Shown here: positions 1 through 11,616 of the stretch, piece by piece | Layout: each line of letters begins with the position of its first letter | Position numbering within the stretch: position 1 is the first letter of the stretch | Source: Calendula officinalis | Lineage: Eukaryota; Streptophyta; Magnoliopsida; Asterales; Asteraceae | Direction: 5' to 3' | Length of the DNA: 64,000 bases | NCBI GenBank assembly: GCA_963853835.1 | Contig: OY970823.1 | Coordinates: forward strand, 67,031,845 to 67,095,844 | Notes under the pieces: generated by a model | Database searches by the model: none | Seen by the model: only the letters and a program-made list of their open reading frames with translations | Told to the model about the DNA's origin: nothing | Program-made: the position numbers and the translations under genes

Positions 1-2062
1 CTTCAAACCCCATTAATGGAGGTTTGAAGAAGATGGGTTTTGTCAAACCTTGGATTTCTTGATGTTTTGATGGTTGTTGTTGTTTGTAGTGTTAAGAAAA
101 CATGTTTGGTAAGTTATGTATGTTTAAAACCAAGTATTGGTGGATTTTGAGAAGTAAACTAACTAGTGTTTGGCTATTTGGGTGAAAAGATGAACTAGGA
201 ATTTTGGAAGTAAAATACTTGGGTTTTTGGTTGTCATGAACTTGATGAATTGTTTAGTTGGTTATGACTTGTTAGTTGTGATGAATGTGTGCTAAATGAT
301 GGAGCTTGGGAAGTGTTGTAGTTACATTTGGGTTTTGACCCGTTTGGGTCAACTAGTTGTGATAAATGGCTAGATGGTCATGAATGATCAAATAATATGG
401 TAGATATGTTAGTTAAGGATTATGTTAAGTTTTGGTGAGATTTGATGAAATGCTAATTTTATAGTGTTTGAATGATGGTATGAAAAGTGCATAAATTAGT
501 TAGACTTGAGTTTTGGTCTTGTTGGAATAACTAGTTAGTTATGAATTGTTAAATGGTTTAATTATAGCATTTATAGTTGTGTTTGGAAGTGTTAAAGTTA
601 AAAATGTGGTTTTGACCCGTTTGGGTAAATATGGTGAAAGTTTGACTAAATGTATTTTAGTATGGATTGACTTGGTCTATGAATGACAACAACACGATAA
701 TTACATAATTTGGTGATTTGTAAGTTGTTGACATGATTGTAGTTGTAGAATGCATTATTGTTTTAATAATCCGGTTTTGACCCGTTTGGATGTAGAATGT
801 GCATCTTTGGGTAGTTGACTTTAATTATGAAAGTATAATGTGAATATGACTTGAGTAGTTATTATTGCAAGTATGTAGATGTTATTTGGGTCAAAAGCTA
901 GTTTATGAACTTACTTGACAAATGTTTATAATTTGGTGGAATTATGTACTAATTCTGTATTCCTTTGGATTCACAGGAAACGGGAGGACAACTCAGTGAC
1001 ATTAGACTACTGAGTTGGTGACAAGGAGAAGGTTACGGTGAGTGTATTTAACCTCCAACTTGTGTTTGGTTACAATTGGTTTGGTATTTGCATACTTGTT
1101 GTAAACGCAGGAAATGTACCAGCTTTGGGGAGTTCGCGATGCGAACTAGGGTTCGCGATCGCGAACTGTGGACAGAGAATTTTGGGTTTGATCCCGAACA
1201 ACTTCGCGACAGGTTCCCGAACGCGAACCGGAGTTCACGACGCGAACTGTAGTTCGCGACGTGAACTTGCATGTGATGCTTTTGATGCAGTTTTTCGTAA
1301 CTAGCTTGCTTGTTTGGTACCTATTTGCTTGTGTTAAGTTAAATAGGTTATGTGCACATAGGTGAAGAGGCTTTGCTTGATTGGTAGCAACGACTCGGTT
1401 TGAACTAGGTGACCGAGGTTTGAGAAGTCAGTGTCGGAAGGATATCGGCTGGGCATAGTGTATCGACTCATATGGTATTCGGACCTTACCTGTATGCGTT
1501 ATACGTAAGGGGGTTTACCGGGGAGTTGGATACAGGCTTTTGGGTACCGTCGTTGGGCCGACGATGGTTTTAGGCTCCTGCAGGATCACCACCAAGCTTT
1601 TTGAACAAACAGTGTCATGTGGTTATGTGGCTTTTCGATCGTAGATATGTCTATGCTAGCTTGTTGTGCTTTACAGAATTTGTAGATTATATTCATTCAC
1701 TTAGCTTTATGCTAATCCCTCCCTCGTTGAATCTTTTCAGGTTGATCGGTGCTTTGGACGGGATGATTGACCAAGCTCAGTTTGACACGTTTTGTAAATG
1801 AGCCATGTCGTTTATTAACACCGTTTAAATATTATTATTTGGAGTTTATTTTGGGACGTTTGGTCTGTAAACCTAAACCTAAACTTATCTAATATCTTAT
1901 GCTTCCGCGCCCCTTTAAAAAAAATGTTTTCTAAATTTTGCGGTGTTACACTCGTACGGTGTCCAAACGATACAAAACCAATTTCTACGTTCTTTAAATG
2001 ATTTATCCGTATTTATCGTATTTTTATACAATTTATTTATTTACAAAATTCGGGTCGTTACA
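1..2062 (+). mobile_element. Probable Ty3/Gypsy LTR-retrotransposon 3' region (partial)
   Basis: The stretch ends in CGGGTCGTTACA at 2051-2062, an ending common in plant Gypsy LTRs whose other end reads TGTAACGACCCG. Inside are repeated TTTTGACCCGTTTGG motifs near 334, 613 and 776. A GC-richer patch at 1130-1270 carries nested TTCGCGA/GCGAAC inverted motifs. The short open frames here match no protein I recognise. The element's beginning lies before the window, so I cannot tell a solo LTR from the 3' LTR of a full element. The assignment rests on the terminus and base composition only. Confidence 0.5.
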
Positions 2063-2109
2063 ATTATGATACATAAAATTTGATATTTGTGATGAATTAA
2101 ATTTTTATA

Positions 2110-2370
2110 GTCCCTTTGTTCCACAAAAAACCTCATTTCTCTTGGACACAAGTATTTAAGAGGTATGTAATGGTGAGAACATTTGTAATATTTTTTATTA
2201 AAATATAAAATTATTTGAAGAGAGAAAAATATTTTTAGGAGATAATTAGTGGTGTGCTGCAAGATAATCATAGTATTTTATTAAGTGGACCTTCATATTT
2301 GATAAATAAAAATGAAATATGTGACAAAATTCAAGAAATAAATGAGAACTCTTTTATGGGACAAGGGGAG
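2110..2370. mobile_element. Stowaway-like MITE (Tc1/mariner), TA target duplication
   Basis: The ends are imperfect inverted repeats: GTCCCTTTGTTCCACAAAAA on the left against CTCCCCTTGTCCCATAAAAG read from the right. This is the usual Stowaway end type. TA flanks both sides (2108-2109 and 2371-2372). The paralogous repeat at 23930-23950 reads straight through with a single TA at 23940-23941, so the empty site is in this window. No coding capacity. Confidence 0.85.
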
Positions 2371-2531
2371 TATAATACAAAGTTTTTAACTTCATCTTGT
2401 TATTCAGTTTAACTTTCCACTATGATGCATCAACTATACTACATGTCATAATGTAGTATTATTTTTATACTTTGATACGTTAAAATTTTAAATGTGATTC
2501 ATTAAGAAAGATATATCAATACATGTCATAC

Positions 2532-2948
2532 CAAAGTTTTAAAAAATGCGTCATGGCGTCGCTAAGGCGTGAGGCGCGGTGTCGACGTTACGAAACAGAC
2601 TATGGCTATTAGGCTAGGCGTGGTGTGGCGTGAGATAAGATGTGGTAAGACGCGATAAGACGCGCGCCTTATGACGAGTTTTTTAAAGGCGGCCAAGAAA
2701 ATAAATTTTTTCTTAAAAAAATGATGGCATATATAATTATAAATTTGGATATAACTTATTTTATTAACTTTATATATAATTTGTTATATAAATCAATAGA
2801 TCTATAAAAAAAATAATTTAATATGCGTATATATATATTATATAAAAAATTTGTCGCGTTAAGTTACACCTTGAAAAACGCCATTTCCCGCCATGGCTTG
2901 AGGCCTGATGTTGCTGCCACGCCACGCCTTACGCTTTCTAGAACCTTG
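2532..2948. mobile_element. hAT-type MITE with 8-bp target duplication
   Basis: The 417-bp element starts CAAAGTTTTAAAAAATGCG and, read from the other end, starts CAAGGTTCTAGAAAGCG. It is flanked by perfect 8-bp duplications TGTCATAC at 2524-2531 and 2949-2956. The paralogous locus at 24440-24447 has a single TGCTATAC with no insert. Its edges are rich in GGCGTG-type motifs. CA-start TIRs and 8-bp duplications are typical of hAT elements. Confidence 0.88.
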
Positions 2949-3089
2949 TGTCATACAGTCTTTTAAGCCTATGGCATCGAACTTCAAATTATTTTGAAAA
3001 TGCTGCTGCATGTTTTTCTTTTAATTTTTTTTGGTTGATTTTGATTTTTTTTTAACGGCAAATCTTATTGTACATCTAATTTTCATTTT

Positions 3090-3285
3090 TTTAATGGCTA
3101 GTTAGTTGTTAGTTGTTCGAGCCTAAATAGTGACATCTACAAGGGGCAGTATGTCTTCCCTCGAACCCTCCACCTATGGGGAATAAACTACACGTCCACG
3201 ACGGGACTTGAACCCATGGCCTATGACCATGGGCAACACTTTATCTTTTTTACCCAATACCACTAGACTAGAAATCTTGGGTACC
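3090..3285 (-). mobile_element. tRNA-derived SINE (minus strand)
   Basis: Read on the minus strand there is an A-box-like TAGTCTAGTGGTATTGGG near 3255-3275 and a B-box GGGTTCAAGTCCCG near 3203-3216. A body follows, and a short A-run closes it near 3085-3090. This is pol III promoter spacing for a tRNA-related SINE. I see no clean target duplication. A tRNA gene is unlikely because no cloverleaf closes. Confidence 0.6.
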
Positions 3286-3289
3286 TATT

Positions 3290-3385
3290 TCAACTTATAT
3301 TTACGATGGAACTTGAACTCTCAATCTTAAGGTTGTGAAGCGAATACCATACTATTAGACCTAAGACCCTTGGAAATGAGTTGTT
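3290..3385 (-). mobile_element. Second tRNA-like SINE head (fragment, minus strand)
   Basis: Directly beside the previous SINE, the minus strand again shows an A-box-like segment (TAATAGTATGGTATTCG) and a B-box-like GAGTTCAAGTTCC. Only the tRNA-related head is evident. It may be a second SINE or part of a compound one. Confidence 0.4.
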
Positions 3386-3839
3386 GTCGGTTTTTTTTCC
3401 TTCTCCTTTCTGAGGTTAAATAAAATTCTTATTTGATCCCCTATATATAAATAAATATATAATTAGGACTAGGAAAGAAACATACATAATACGCCTCGCC
3501 AACCCCCATTTTTTACTCGGTGATGTTGGAAGTCAAGTCAACTAGTACGTCGAGAATAGCAATTTACTTTTTCCCCAGGCCCCACGTCTTGGATAGTAAT
3601 TTATTGGGTCAATGACTCAATATTCTTCGTTTATAACTTAAATACTTTTTAACGAATCAGTAGGGGTGAGCATAGTGCAAAATTTTTGATAATGATACAA
3701 TAATTTTAAATGATTGATTGAGTAAGAAGATAACTGATTTTTTTTTTTAAAAAGGGCAAAAAAACAAAAATAATATTGTGAAGTTTAAAGAGTAAGAAGT
3801 CTCTAGCCCGTGTAATTGGACATATGCATTCAGTATAGG

Positions 3840-4110
3840 CAAGTGCAAACTAGATCGAAACCGATTGGAACCACCGAATTGTTCGGTTGTTGTTTCTAAT
3901 CTTTATGAAAAATCAGTTCTCGCTCTGGTTCGGTTCAAAACAAAAATAACCCGAAAAAGTTGATAAAATTTCTCGATTTTCAGTTCGGTTCCGGCCGGTT
4001 CTCAGTCTGGTTCTGTTCGGTTCCGAGTGTCCTTGACTCCTCGGTCCGGCCAAAACTATTTTTTCGGTTCTCAGTTCTTTAACGATTTGGTTCGGTTCAA
4101 TTTAATACGT
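3840..4110. repeat. GGTTCGGTTC-rich dispersed repeat
   Basis: A run of degenerate CGGTTC(C)GG motifs resembles the repeats at 18582-19096 and 20790-20910. It is non-coding and probably a decayed DNA transposon end. The borders are not sharp. Confidence 0.4.
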
Positions 4111-5509
4111 CCTCTCTTTATTGCATTGCTCCCTCATACCCTACCTTATGTTAGGATTTAATATCATTGTTATTGTTTTCTCTTTATTGCATTGACAAGT
4201 ATTTGGTCCTGCGCTAGCCATTGCCAACAACATCAAAAGTATAACCAAACTCTAGCAATTCTTCAATATGAGAGGTAATATTGTGAATTTTCTTCTTATT
4301 TTCACTCTAGCCAAAATTTTGTACTTTAGGAGGAATGATAATGCATTTGACTTTGGAGCAGTGGAAGAATTTATTGGTCAATGACTTAGCCACAAAGGTG
4401 CTGGTACTAAACTTGACAAATTGACTTTTCACATTTTCACCAACATTTTACAAATGATGAGATCTGAATTTATTATAGTCTATAATTGTATATTCAAATG
4501 GGATATAATAAAATTCTATGAAAATAAACATTATCAAATCTAAGAGACACATATGTTTTGAACCATCATTAATCGCGGGTTACAAGACCCATCAAGGTTT
4601 TTAACTTAGTCTATTAAAATCGTTATCCTATAAATATTATTGTATTTTTTTTCTTTCTAATTATTATCAGTAAAACTGATTTCAAAATTTAGATTGAAAA
4701 CAATGATATTTATAAGATAACGATGCTTAAAAACACTAACATAACATAACTTATTTTTTACGATTATTTTAAATCTTGTTAACTTAATCAACTGAAAAAT
4801 GGAACATTTGAATTCAAACTTTGAAGTTTTTATGTATGGCTTAACGTAAAAAGAAATAAAGTGTTCAATGAACTTCAAATTTCCTTTCATAACAAATAAA
4901 TGCATTTATTAGTCATTAATGAATTCTATTTTTTGCATGAATTAAATGTATTTCTAAATACAAATGGTAAGTTTGAGTTCAATAAAAGTGCTTATCTCAT
5001 GCCCTTAGAGCATGAGTTAGCCAAACCCATATTAAAAAGTTTAATACTAAATTATTGGTTTTATTGAATTTGATGTATTCCAACAAACTTAAAAACATGT
5101 CTTATATTTACCTAAAATATATTTCCCATTCCCATTTGCTGTTCATTACCCAAGAGCCCAATATACCGAACCAACGGCTAGTTTGCGTTTGATACTTTGA
5201 TATGTTAGCATTTGGGCTTATTTCATTGATCCGTTAAGCTGATTTTTTTTGGTATTAGGGCTTTTATTTAACAGTCATAACTCACAAGTATTTGATCGCC
5301 AAAATTCCAAAACTATAATTATTTTATGTTACATAGGCCCATTTTAATAAGTTTAGAATCAGGTCTTAAAATTTAAAGATAACACGTGCTCTAAAGTATC
5401 GGTTAATCCGTTTTGAACTTATAACATATAGGATTTTAGTCTACAATGTCTCATGTAGTATTATTCACATATACCTACTTACAAGGAAGTTGTGTGGTAT
5501 ATAAAATAA
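4111..5509. other. AT-rich intergenic DNA, no gene seen
   Basis: Only short open frames without recognisable motifs occur here. I see no splice-linked exons, RNA gene or clear transposon ends. Confidence 0.5.
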
Positions 5510-5657
5510 GAGAATTAATATTGGTTTCCATTATTTGTGTATATATTCACTTTATCAAGATAAGTGTCAAAATCAAGATGATATGAGTAAAGTGAATTAG
5601 TGGATTATACATGTCATCTTGAGTGAGTAACATGATAGACATCAATACCATTTTCTC
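5510..5657. mobile_element. Mutator-type MITE with 9-bp target duplication
   Basis: The 148-bp element has imperfect TIRs, GAGAATTAATATTGGTTTCC on the left and GAGAAAATGGTATTGATGTC read from the right. It is flanked by a perfect 9-bp duplication ATAAAATAA at 5501-5509 and 5658-5666. A relative lies at 32572-32724. No coding capacity. Confidence 0.8.
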
Positions 5658-5804
5658 ATAAAATAAATATCTTAATAACGACAACGCTAAGTTTTGTCTT
5701 TAATAATTAACTAAATGCATAAGTTAGTATACCTTAATTATGTATTTAATATATTTTTAAAGATAATCATTAGAGTTGCATTATTAAAACTAATACAATA
5801 GTTA

Positions 5805-5950
5805 CTAGAAGGATACTCATGCAATGTGACAGCGGGTATCCTGTAACTATATTTTGCGGTTGACAATTGGTTGGTGGTGGTGACGGTAGTGATGGTGGGT
5901 GGTCGGTGATGGTGGTGGTAGTAATAATGGTGGCGGTGATTGTGGTAATC
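5805..5950 (-). mobile_element. Helitron 3' end, minus strand (extent uncertain)
   Basis: On the minus strand the sequence ends in CTAG followed by T. A hairpin built from GGATAC and GTATCC arms lies next to the end (about 5811-5842). The neighbouring TGTAACTATATTTTGCGG and the GGTGGTGGTGAC stretch match the complete Helitron at 29006-29711. I could not find its 5' TC end, so the right boundary is only the shared segment. Confidence 0.55.
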
Positions 5951-6254
5951 TTAACTTTTCAAAATTTAACTTATTAATAAAATTAATTATAGTCAAATAT
6001 TCAACGTATGGTCTGATATTTCGACTAGTTAGGGCATTATATTAATAAGGCATACGTTACAACTCACAAGTTCAAGATATGCATTATGTATACTTTTATA
6101 AATACAAAATTATCCCAAAATGCAAATATACTGGTTGAAAAGTAAGTATTACTATTTTAGCAATCTTTCATATCCATTATATATACTTCTTCGTAGTAAA
6201 AGATAAATTATAAATTGTGCATACCCAAGTTACATTTGTTAGTAGTTAATGCAT

Positions 6255-6390
6255 GTGAATTGATATTGGTACCACAATTTTGATGGTTATATCATACTGT
6301 ACAGGTTTTACAGCTAACTGTACAACTATGTTAAACATTGGATGTGATACATACATTAAAAGTTGTGGTAAGAAAATCACCTCCTTTAAT
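6255..6390. repeat. Small inverted-repeat (MITE-like) element
   Basis: Imperfect inverted repeats surround the stretch: GGTACCACAATTTTGAT on the left and, read from the right, CTTACCACAACTTTTAAT. The interior, with ACAGCTAACTGTACAACTATG, is shared with the MITE in the E2 gene intron at 52391-52522. No target duplication was clear. Confidence 0.45.
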
Positions 6391-9060
6391 GTACTGATGA
6401 ACAGAGTAATTATCAATTTATTTCTAACGTATATTTGTATTAAAGTTAAGTGAATCGCACCATGGTTTGATACACAAGTTACATACAAGAGAGGGTGATT
6501 TTAACACCCTAATTTATATTGTATTCATCATAATCATTGTTTAATATGACAAATATTAAATAATCATTTATATTGTAAAATTTGTACAATGTAAAAATAA
6601 ATTTCTCACGCATGTATAGATGCACAAATGTTTTGGTTGCCCACACGTGACATGTAGTGTATACATACATGTATAAAATGCTTTGCTTCATCGACATGTA
6701 CACATATATGTATACATAAATGCTAGAAGTATTTTTTATACTTCGAAATAATTTGCAACCAACATCTATGACCATTAATATTGTAACATACAATCATCGA
6801 ATTAACTTTATTTTTGTCTTGAGTAGGAAGGAATAAAAAAACGTGTCGATTTATCATGAATCCTTGATACTTTTTTGACTTCACGCACGAATTATTAGAA
6901 AAGGGAGCTGATTCGTACAGAGCAATTTTTATCAATGCAGAGCAATCTTATATCTAATGACAATGATGTTCTTAATGAGAGGGGTGAAATGAAAAATGTG
7001 ATAAAAGGAAAGTAAGGGCATGATTGTCATTTGAGAAAAGGGTGGCGCTAAATTGATTATCCCACGGACAATCCCACATGTGTTTACATTTTTGTAAAGA
7101 GAAATAACATCTTTCTTTTGTAAATCATCCGACATCCCACTTTGCATCAACCCAGAAGCTAATTGATTGGAGTATATATATCATGTTTCCTTCCAATATA
7201 ATATCCGATGTTTTAAGATAAATACAATATTTTAAAACAATTTCTACAGGATAATTTAAAACTATTTAAGATACTACTAATTTATATTTTAAGTCTATCA
7301 CAATCTATGTTAATATAGCCTGTAATACTGATTAACTAAAGCATCAATTATAATGGATGATGAATTATAAACTGAATTAAATAATTAATACCTCTTATTT
7401 TATACCTATCCTACGCATGTTACATTGAGTTGTCCCATTTTTAAAAGGGTCAAATTAAAGACAGTGCATGTGCATGAAGAGTTAAAATACAGTGAAATAG
7501 AGATTGAGACTTGTCGGTATATCTTGATTACAAATATTAAAGATTCATAAAACTGGGTGGTTTATGGTAAACATCATTCATCTACATGTGGTCGCAAGCA
7601 AACCCCACCCACACTTTTCATTTTTCATTAGATTCGTGGATGAAAGTAATACTTCGTTTATATATTTTTATATTTAAGAGTCATACAATTTTTATTACCT
7701 ACTAAAATAATAATATTAACATTAGTAAATGCTAATGCTCATCTATAATATATGAATATTTTATTTTTAATTTGTAAACTGCAGTGTCATAAATATATTA
7801 ATTTATAATTTTTTTTTTGAACGGCTGCGTATTATATTTAATTTATAAATATAATATGTATATTTGCAAACCGATCTTAACATACGAACATATATTCTTC
7901 ATTTTTATCTTAAAGTTATAGAATATTTAAGTATTTAAAAGTTAAAAACCACATAGGTTATTATTATTTGACTTTGATGCAAGTACTGTTTTTTTTTTGT
8001 TTTTTCTTCTATTGCAGTTATCACTTCTCAAGGTCCAATGAACACATAACAAGGCGATATCTCAATTTTGGATATAACGAAGCTTATAATATTCGATTAA
8101 ACCTTATAATATACCAAAAACAGTTAATCAAGGTCTATATTTTATCATTTATACAAAATATTAGTTTAAATGAGTGAATGACTAGACATTCCCATAATGC
8201 CAAATAAATTAACTTCATGCCATACGAAAAGAAACGAATTTAGATTAATATATACAGAGTAGTTTAATAGAAATATTTTACCAAAAAATTAAAAAAACTA
8301 CTTTTCAATAATAAAAAAAGGTATGTTAGTTTATATATTTCTAGACCACAAATGCATAAACTGATAAAAGTAAATATTGTTATACTGATACCAACATGTT
8401 TCTCAATAAGAACTTGATAAGAAAAGTGAATGATCGTTATTCTTACAAATGTATAAATTCGGATTAATCATGAATCCAAAAACACATTTTAAAAACATAT
8501 AATATTAGTTTTTTTAAGTTATCTAGTGATGAATTCATGGGTAAACACATTTAAAATGAGGTTTTCAGAGTTTTGTTTTGATTTTGTTGTTTAAAAGCTT
8601 CAGAAAGCAATATTTCAAGTTTTTATCATAGTACACACATTACACATACAATTTTATGTCTTCGGGCTTCCAAAAAACTAATACTTGCATGAGTGCTTTT
8701 CTGCCCCTGATCTGCATCACGCAGACAAAAAACCTCACATATAACTTTTGCCAAAAAAACAAACATCGCCTTAGTGATAAAATTCTTTGATCCATAATTG
8801 TATAAAAGCCATATGTTTGATCAATTCATAAGTAATATTTACCAAATAGTCAGTAAAAAAATATTAACAACAATAATTAAATCGCATACATTATCAGTTG
8901 AAAGCTCAACCAAAGAGCTTGTTATAAACAAAAATGAATAAAGTAAACAATACTAATCTTCTTTAATTCAAAACATTGACATTTATGTCAAATATAATCA
9001 AAGATTCAATGGTATATTCTCTTTTGTTTAAAGAAAACTCTTTTATTTAAAGAAAATACA
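6391..9060. other. AT-rich gene-free stretch upstream of the CBL gene
   Basis: I find no coding exons here. A T-run followed by GAACGGC at about 7808-7826 looks like the reverse complement of the L1 tail ACCGTTCAAAAAA seen at 41060, so it may be a LINE 3' scrap. Near 8570-8775 there are motifs like those in the repeat at 33310-33970. Nothing else stands out. Confidence 0.45.
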
Positions 9061-9080
9061 ATGCTACCCTTTTCCAACAT

Positions 9081-9127
9081 CACGTGCCACTCGCGTGACC
9101 AGGAAATCCCCTTCTATAATTATAAAA
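9081..9127 (+). promoter_or_regulatory. Putative promoter of the CBL gene: G-box and TATA box
   Basis: A palindromic G-box CACGTG lies at 9081-9086 and a TATA box TATAAAA at 9121-9127. They lie upstream of a leader that continues to a splice donor at 9352. G-boxes bind bZIP or bHLH factors and often mediate ABA or light responses. The function here is inferred from motif and position only. Confidence 0.45.
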
Positions 9128-9351
9128 TGCAAAATCTGCCTTGTTTATGTTCTCAACCGCGCCCCTTTTCTCTTTCTCACTGTGTGTTTTTTTCTGGACA
9201 AAATTGCGGAAAATTCTCAAAGTTTCTCAATCAAACCCTAGATTTTGATAACAATTAACACACTGTACCTACTTGTTAACCCTATAGAAACTCCTTTTTA
9301 CAGCTCTCTGTGTCTGCACCAACCATCGGGTCGGATCTTCGATTGCCGCCG

Positions 9352-9956
9352 GTATGTACTAATTTCAGTTTAGCATGATTAAAGAAGTAGTATACGGTTA
9401 ATTGACTAGTTTATGATTTGTTTGATTGCTTAAATTTTTGCTCAAATGTTTTATGTTTGGAACTGTTGGTTTCTTAGATCTAGGGATTTTGATTGCTTGT
9501 TCTATTGAAGTATTGCAACTTGTAAGCCTTCAATTTTTAAAATTTTGTTAGATCATAACCTGAGTAATTGATTATATAAAAAGATGAATGGGAGCTCGTT
9601 TTCAGTTATGTTACATGTTTTTCTGGGGGACTGACATAGCTAAAATAGTGATTATATATTTAATTGTGGTATGATATCACAAAATATTGATAATGTCAAG
9701 TGATCGATTTATGCAATTTGCTGATGTAGATACTTAAATCAGAGGATATGTGTATATTAGGCAGAAAACAAACTTAACACGTTGTGCTTCTATGTAAAGC
9801 TTATGTCAATAATGTAACCTTGATATATTCCTTTAGACTGGATTTATTCTGTTTTTATATACCGGTTAACTGAATAATTTTAGGCTTACTATTGTGGCAG
9901 TTAAGTTTGAGACGGTTTTGGTATTTCATAGCATGAAAATGATGCAACGTTTCTAG
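9352..9956 (+). other. Predicted 5'-UTR intron of the CBL gene
   Basis: A strong donor, CCG|GTATGT, at 9351/9352 and an acceptor, TTTCTAG, ending at 9956 bracket a 605-bp AT-rich intron. It ends 21 bp upstream of the start codon. The upstream leader exon (about 9150-9351) is pyrimidine-rich. Inferred from splice consensus. Confidence 0.55.
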
Positions 9957-9977
9957 TCCTACACCTTTTGTGTTCAA

Positions 9978-11616
9978 ATGGGCTGCTTTCAATCTACTGT
10001 AAGAAAACCGGTTCCTGGGCATGAAAACCCGACAATTCTTGCTTCTCAAACAGCTTGTAAGCTAATAATTGTTCCATTAATCATTTTATCATTGTTGCAA
10101 AATCATATCCACCTTAATTAGTACATTTTGCTTATGTTAGATTTGTTATCGTCTTTTTTGTCTCTCTAGTTAGTGTCAGTGAAGTTGAAGCTCTATTTGA
10201 GCTATTCAAGAGCATAAGCAGTTCTGTAATTGATGACGGATTAATTAATAAGGTAATACATATGTCCATTTATGTTATGTTTTCATAATTATGCTGCAAT
10301 TAGGTCTTTTTCTGATACGTTCTAATCGTTTTATTATTTATTGCTCTTAATAGGAAGAATTCCAACTAGCTTTGTTCAAGAACAGAAAGAAAGAAAATCT
10401 CTTTGCAAACAGGGTATATGAATGTTGGATATCTTTTTGGTTACGACTACAACAATAATCCATGCAGAACGCTTTATTTAACATATTTATTACGTTTCAA
10501 AACAATTAAATTACTTAATTTGGACTTCATTCATTAGTAAGATTCGTCTATCATAATAAAAAATAAGAATTGGTTAATAACTAAATGCGTTGCGTTTTCC
10601 ATATATTTTTTTTCTCTTGTACAAATCATAATAAAAATTCCATATGCAGATTTTTGATCTTTTTGACGTGAAGCAGAAGGGAGTTATTGATTTTGGTGAC
10701 TTTGTGAGAGCTCTTAATGTTTTCCATCCTAATGCCCCACAAGAAGACAAAATTAGCTGTAAGCCTAGTTTGATAACAAAAATTAAAAATTAATTTCCAA
10801 GTAGTAACCATATATGATGTTCTTATAATACTCTAATTGAACTGTTCATGTTTCAGTTTGTTTCAAGCTTTATGATATGGATGGAACAGGATTCATAGAG
10901 CGTCATGAGGTATGTTTCTGCTACTTTTATGTATTTATATGTCCAAACATTATTCTTAAATATAATAAAAATATCCTAGCAACAATGTTAATATGTAATT
11001 ATCTATTGTAACATTGGTCATCATGTATACTTTTTGTAGGTTAAGCAAATGTTAATTGCACTTTTATTCGAGTCTGAGCTGAAGCTGGCTGATGATACTA
11101 TTGAGATAATACTTGATAAGGTGATTTTTTTTTTTTTTTTTTTTTTGTAATGTTATTTTTTAAGAGTGATGTACTGATGTTAGTATGTTATTACTCATGA
11201 CGAATAATTATGTCCAAACGTAAACTTTTTGTTATAAATTGTGCCCTAGAAAAAGGTGATCGGAACATTAAAATAAATAAATTTTATGGTAAAGTGAGTG
11301 CGTAAAGATATTTTATTTCCATTTTTGTTGTGCAGACGTTTTCAGAAGCAGATGTAGATCAAGATGGGAAGATAGATAAACAAGAATGGCATAATTTTGT
11401 AACCCAAAACCCTTCTTTACTCAAGATAATGACTCTACCGTATCTAAGGTATATCTATTTCTATAATTACATGCCTATACGTACATAAATACACACTTAT
11501 TGTTCGAATAAAAATAATTGTTTTATATGAAATACACCGACGTGAATTGCAGGGATATTACAACCACCTTTCCAAGTTTTGTGTTCAATTCGGAAGTTGA
11601 AGAGATTGCTACGTGA
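9978..11616 (+). CDS. CBL1: Calcineurin B-like protein, CBL1/CBL9 type
   Basis: Coding exons are 9978-10056, 10170-10252, 10354-10413, 10650-10758, 10857-10909, 11040-11120, 11336-11448 and 11553-11616. They sum to 213 residues, the family's usual length, with all junctions in frame. CBLs are Ca2+ sensors that recruit CIPK kinases to membranes. The N-terminus MGCFQS gives an N-myristoylation glycine and a palmitoylatable Cys3, as in plasma-membrane CBL1 and CBL9. EF-hand loops are visible: a non-canonical first one after FELFKSISSS, then DVKQKGVIDFGDF, DMDGTGFIERHE and DVDQDGKIDKQEW. The end PSFVFNSEVEEIAT matches the conserved CBL1/9 tail, including the region with the serine phosphorylated by CIPKs. 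CBL1 versus CBL9 cannot be separated without a tree. Confidence 0.93.

Larger units (their letters stand above)
2064..3050. repeat. Interspersed repeat R, copy 1 (carries two MITEs)
   Basis: This segment aligns with 23896-24540. Shared blocks include TTATGATACATAAAAT, the stretch TTTTCCACTATGATGCATCA, ATTCATTAAGAAAGAT and a block at 2957-3005 matching 24448-24497. Copy 1 is interrupted by insertions at 2110-2370 and 2532-2948 that copy 2 lacks. Copy 2 has its own extra DNA at about 24010-24400. The superfamily of R itself is unknown to me. Confidence 0.75.

Noticed and set aside
9061..9258. 65-codon open frame upstream of the CBL start
   Set aside because: It spans the TATA box and leader and has no motif.
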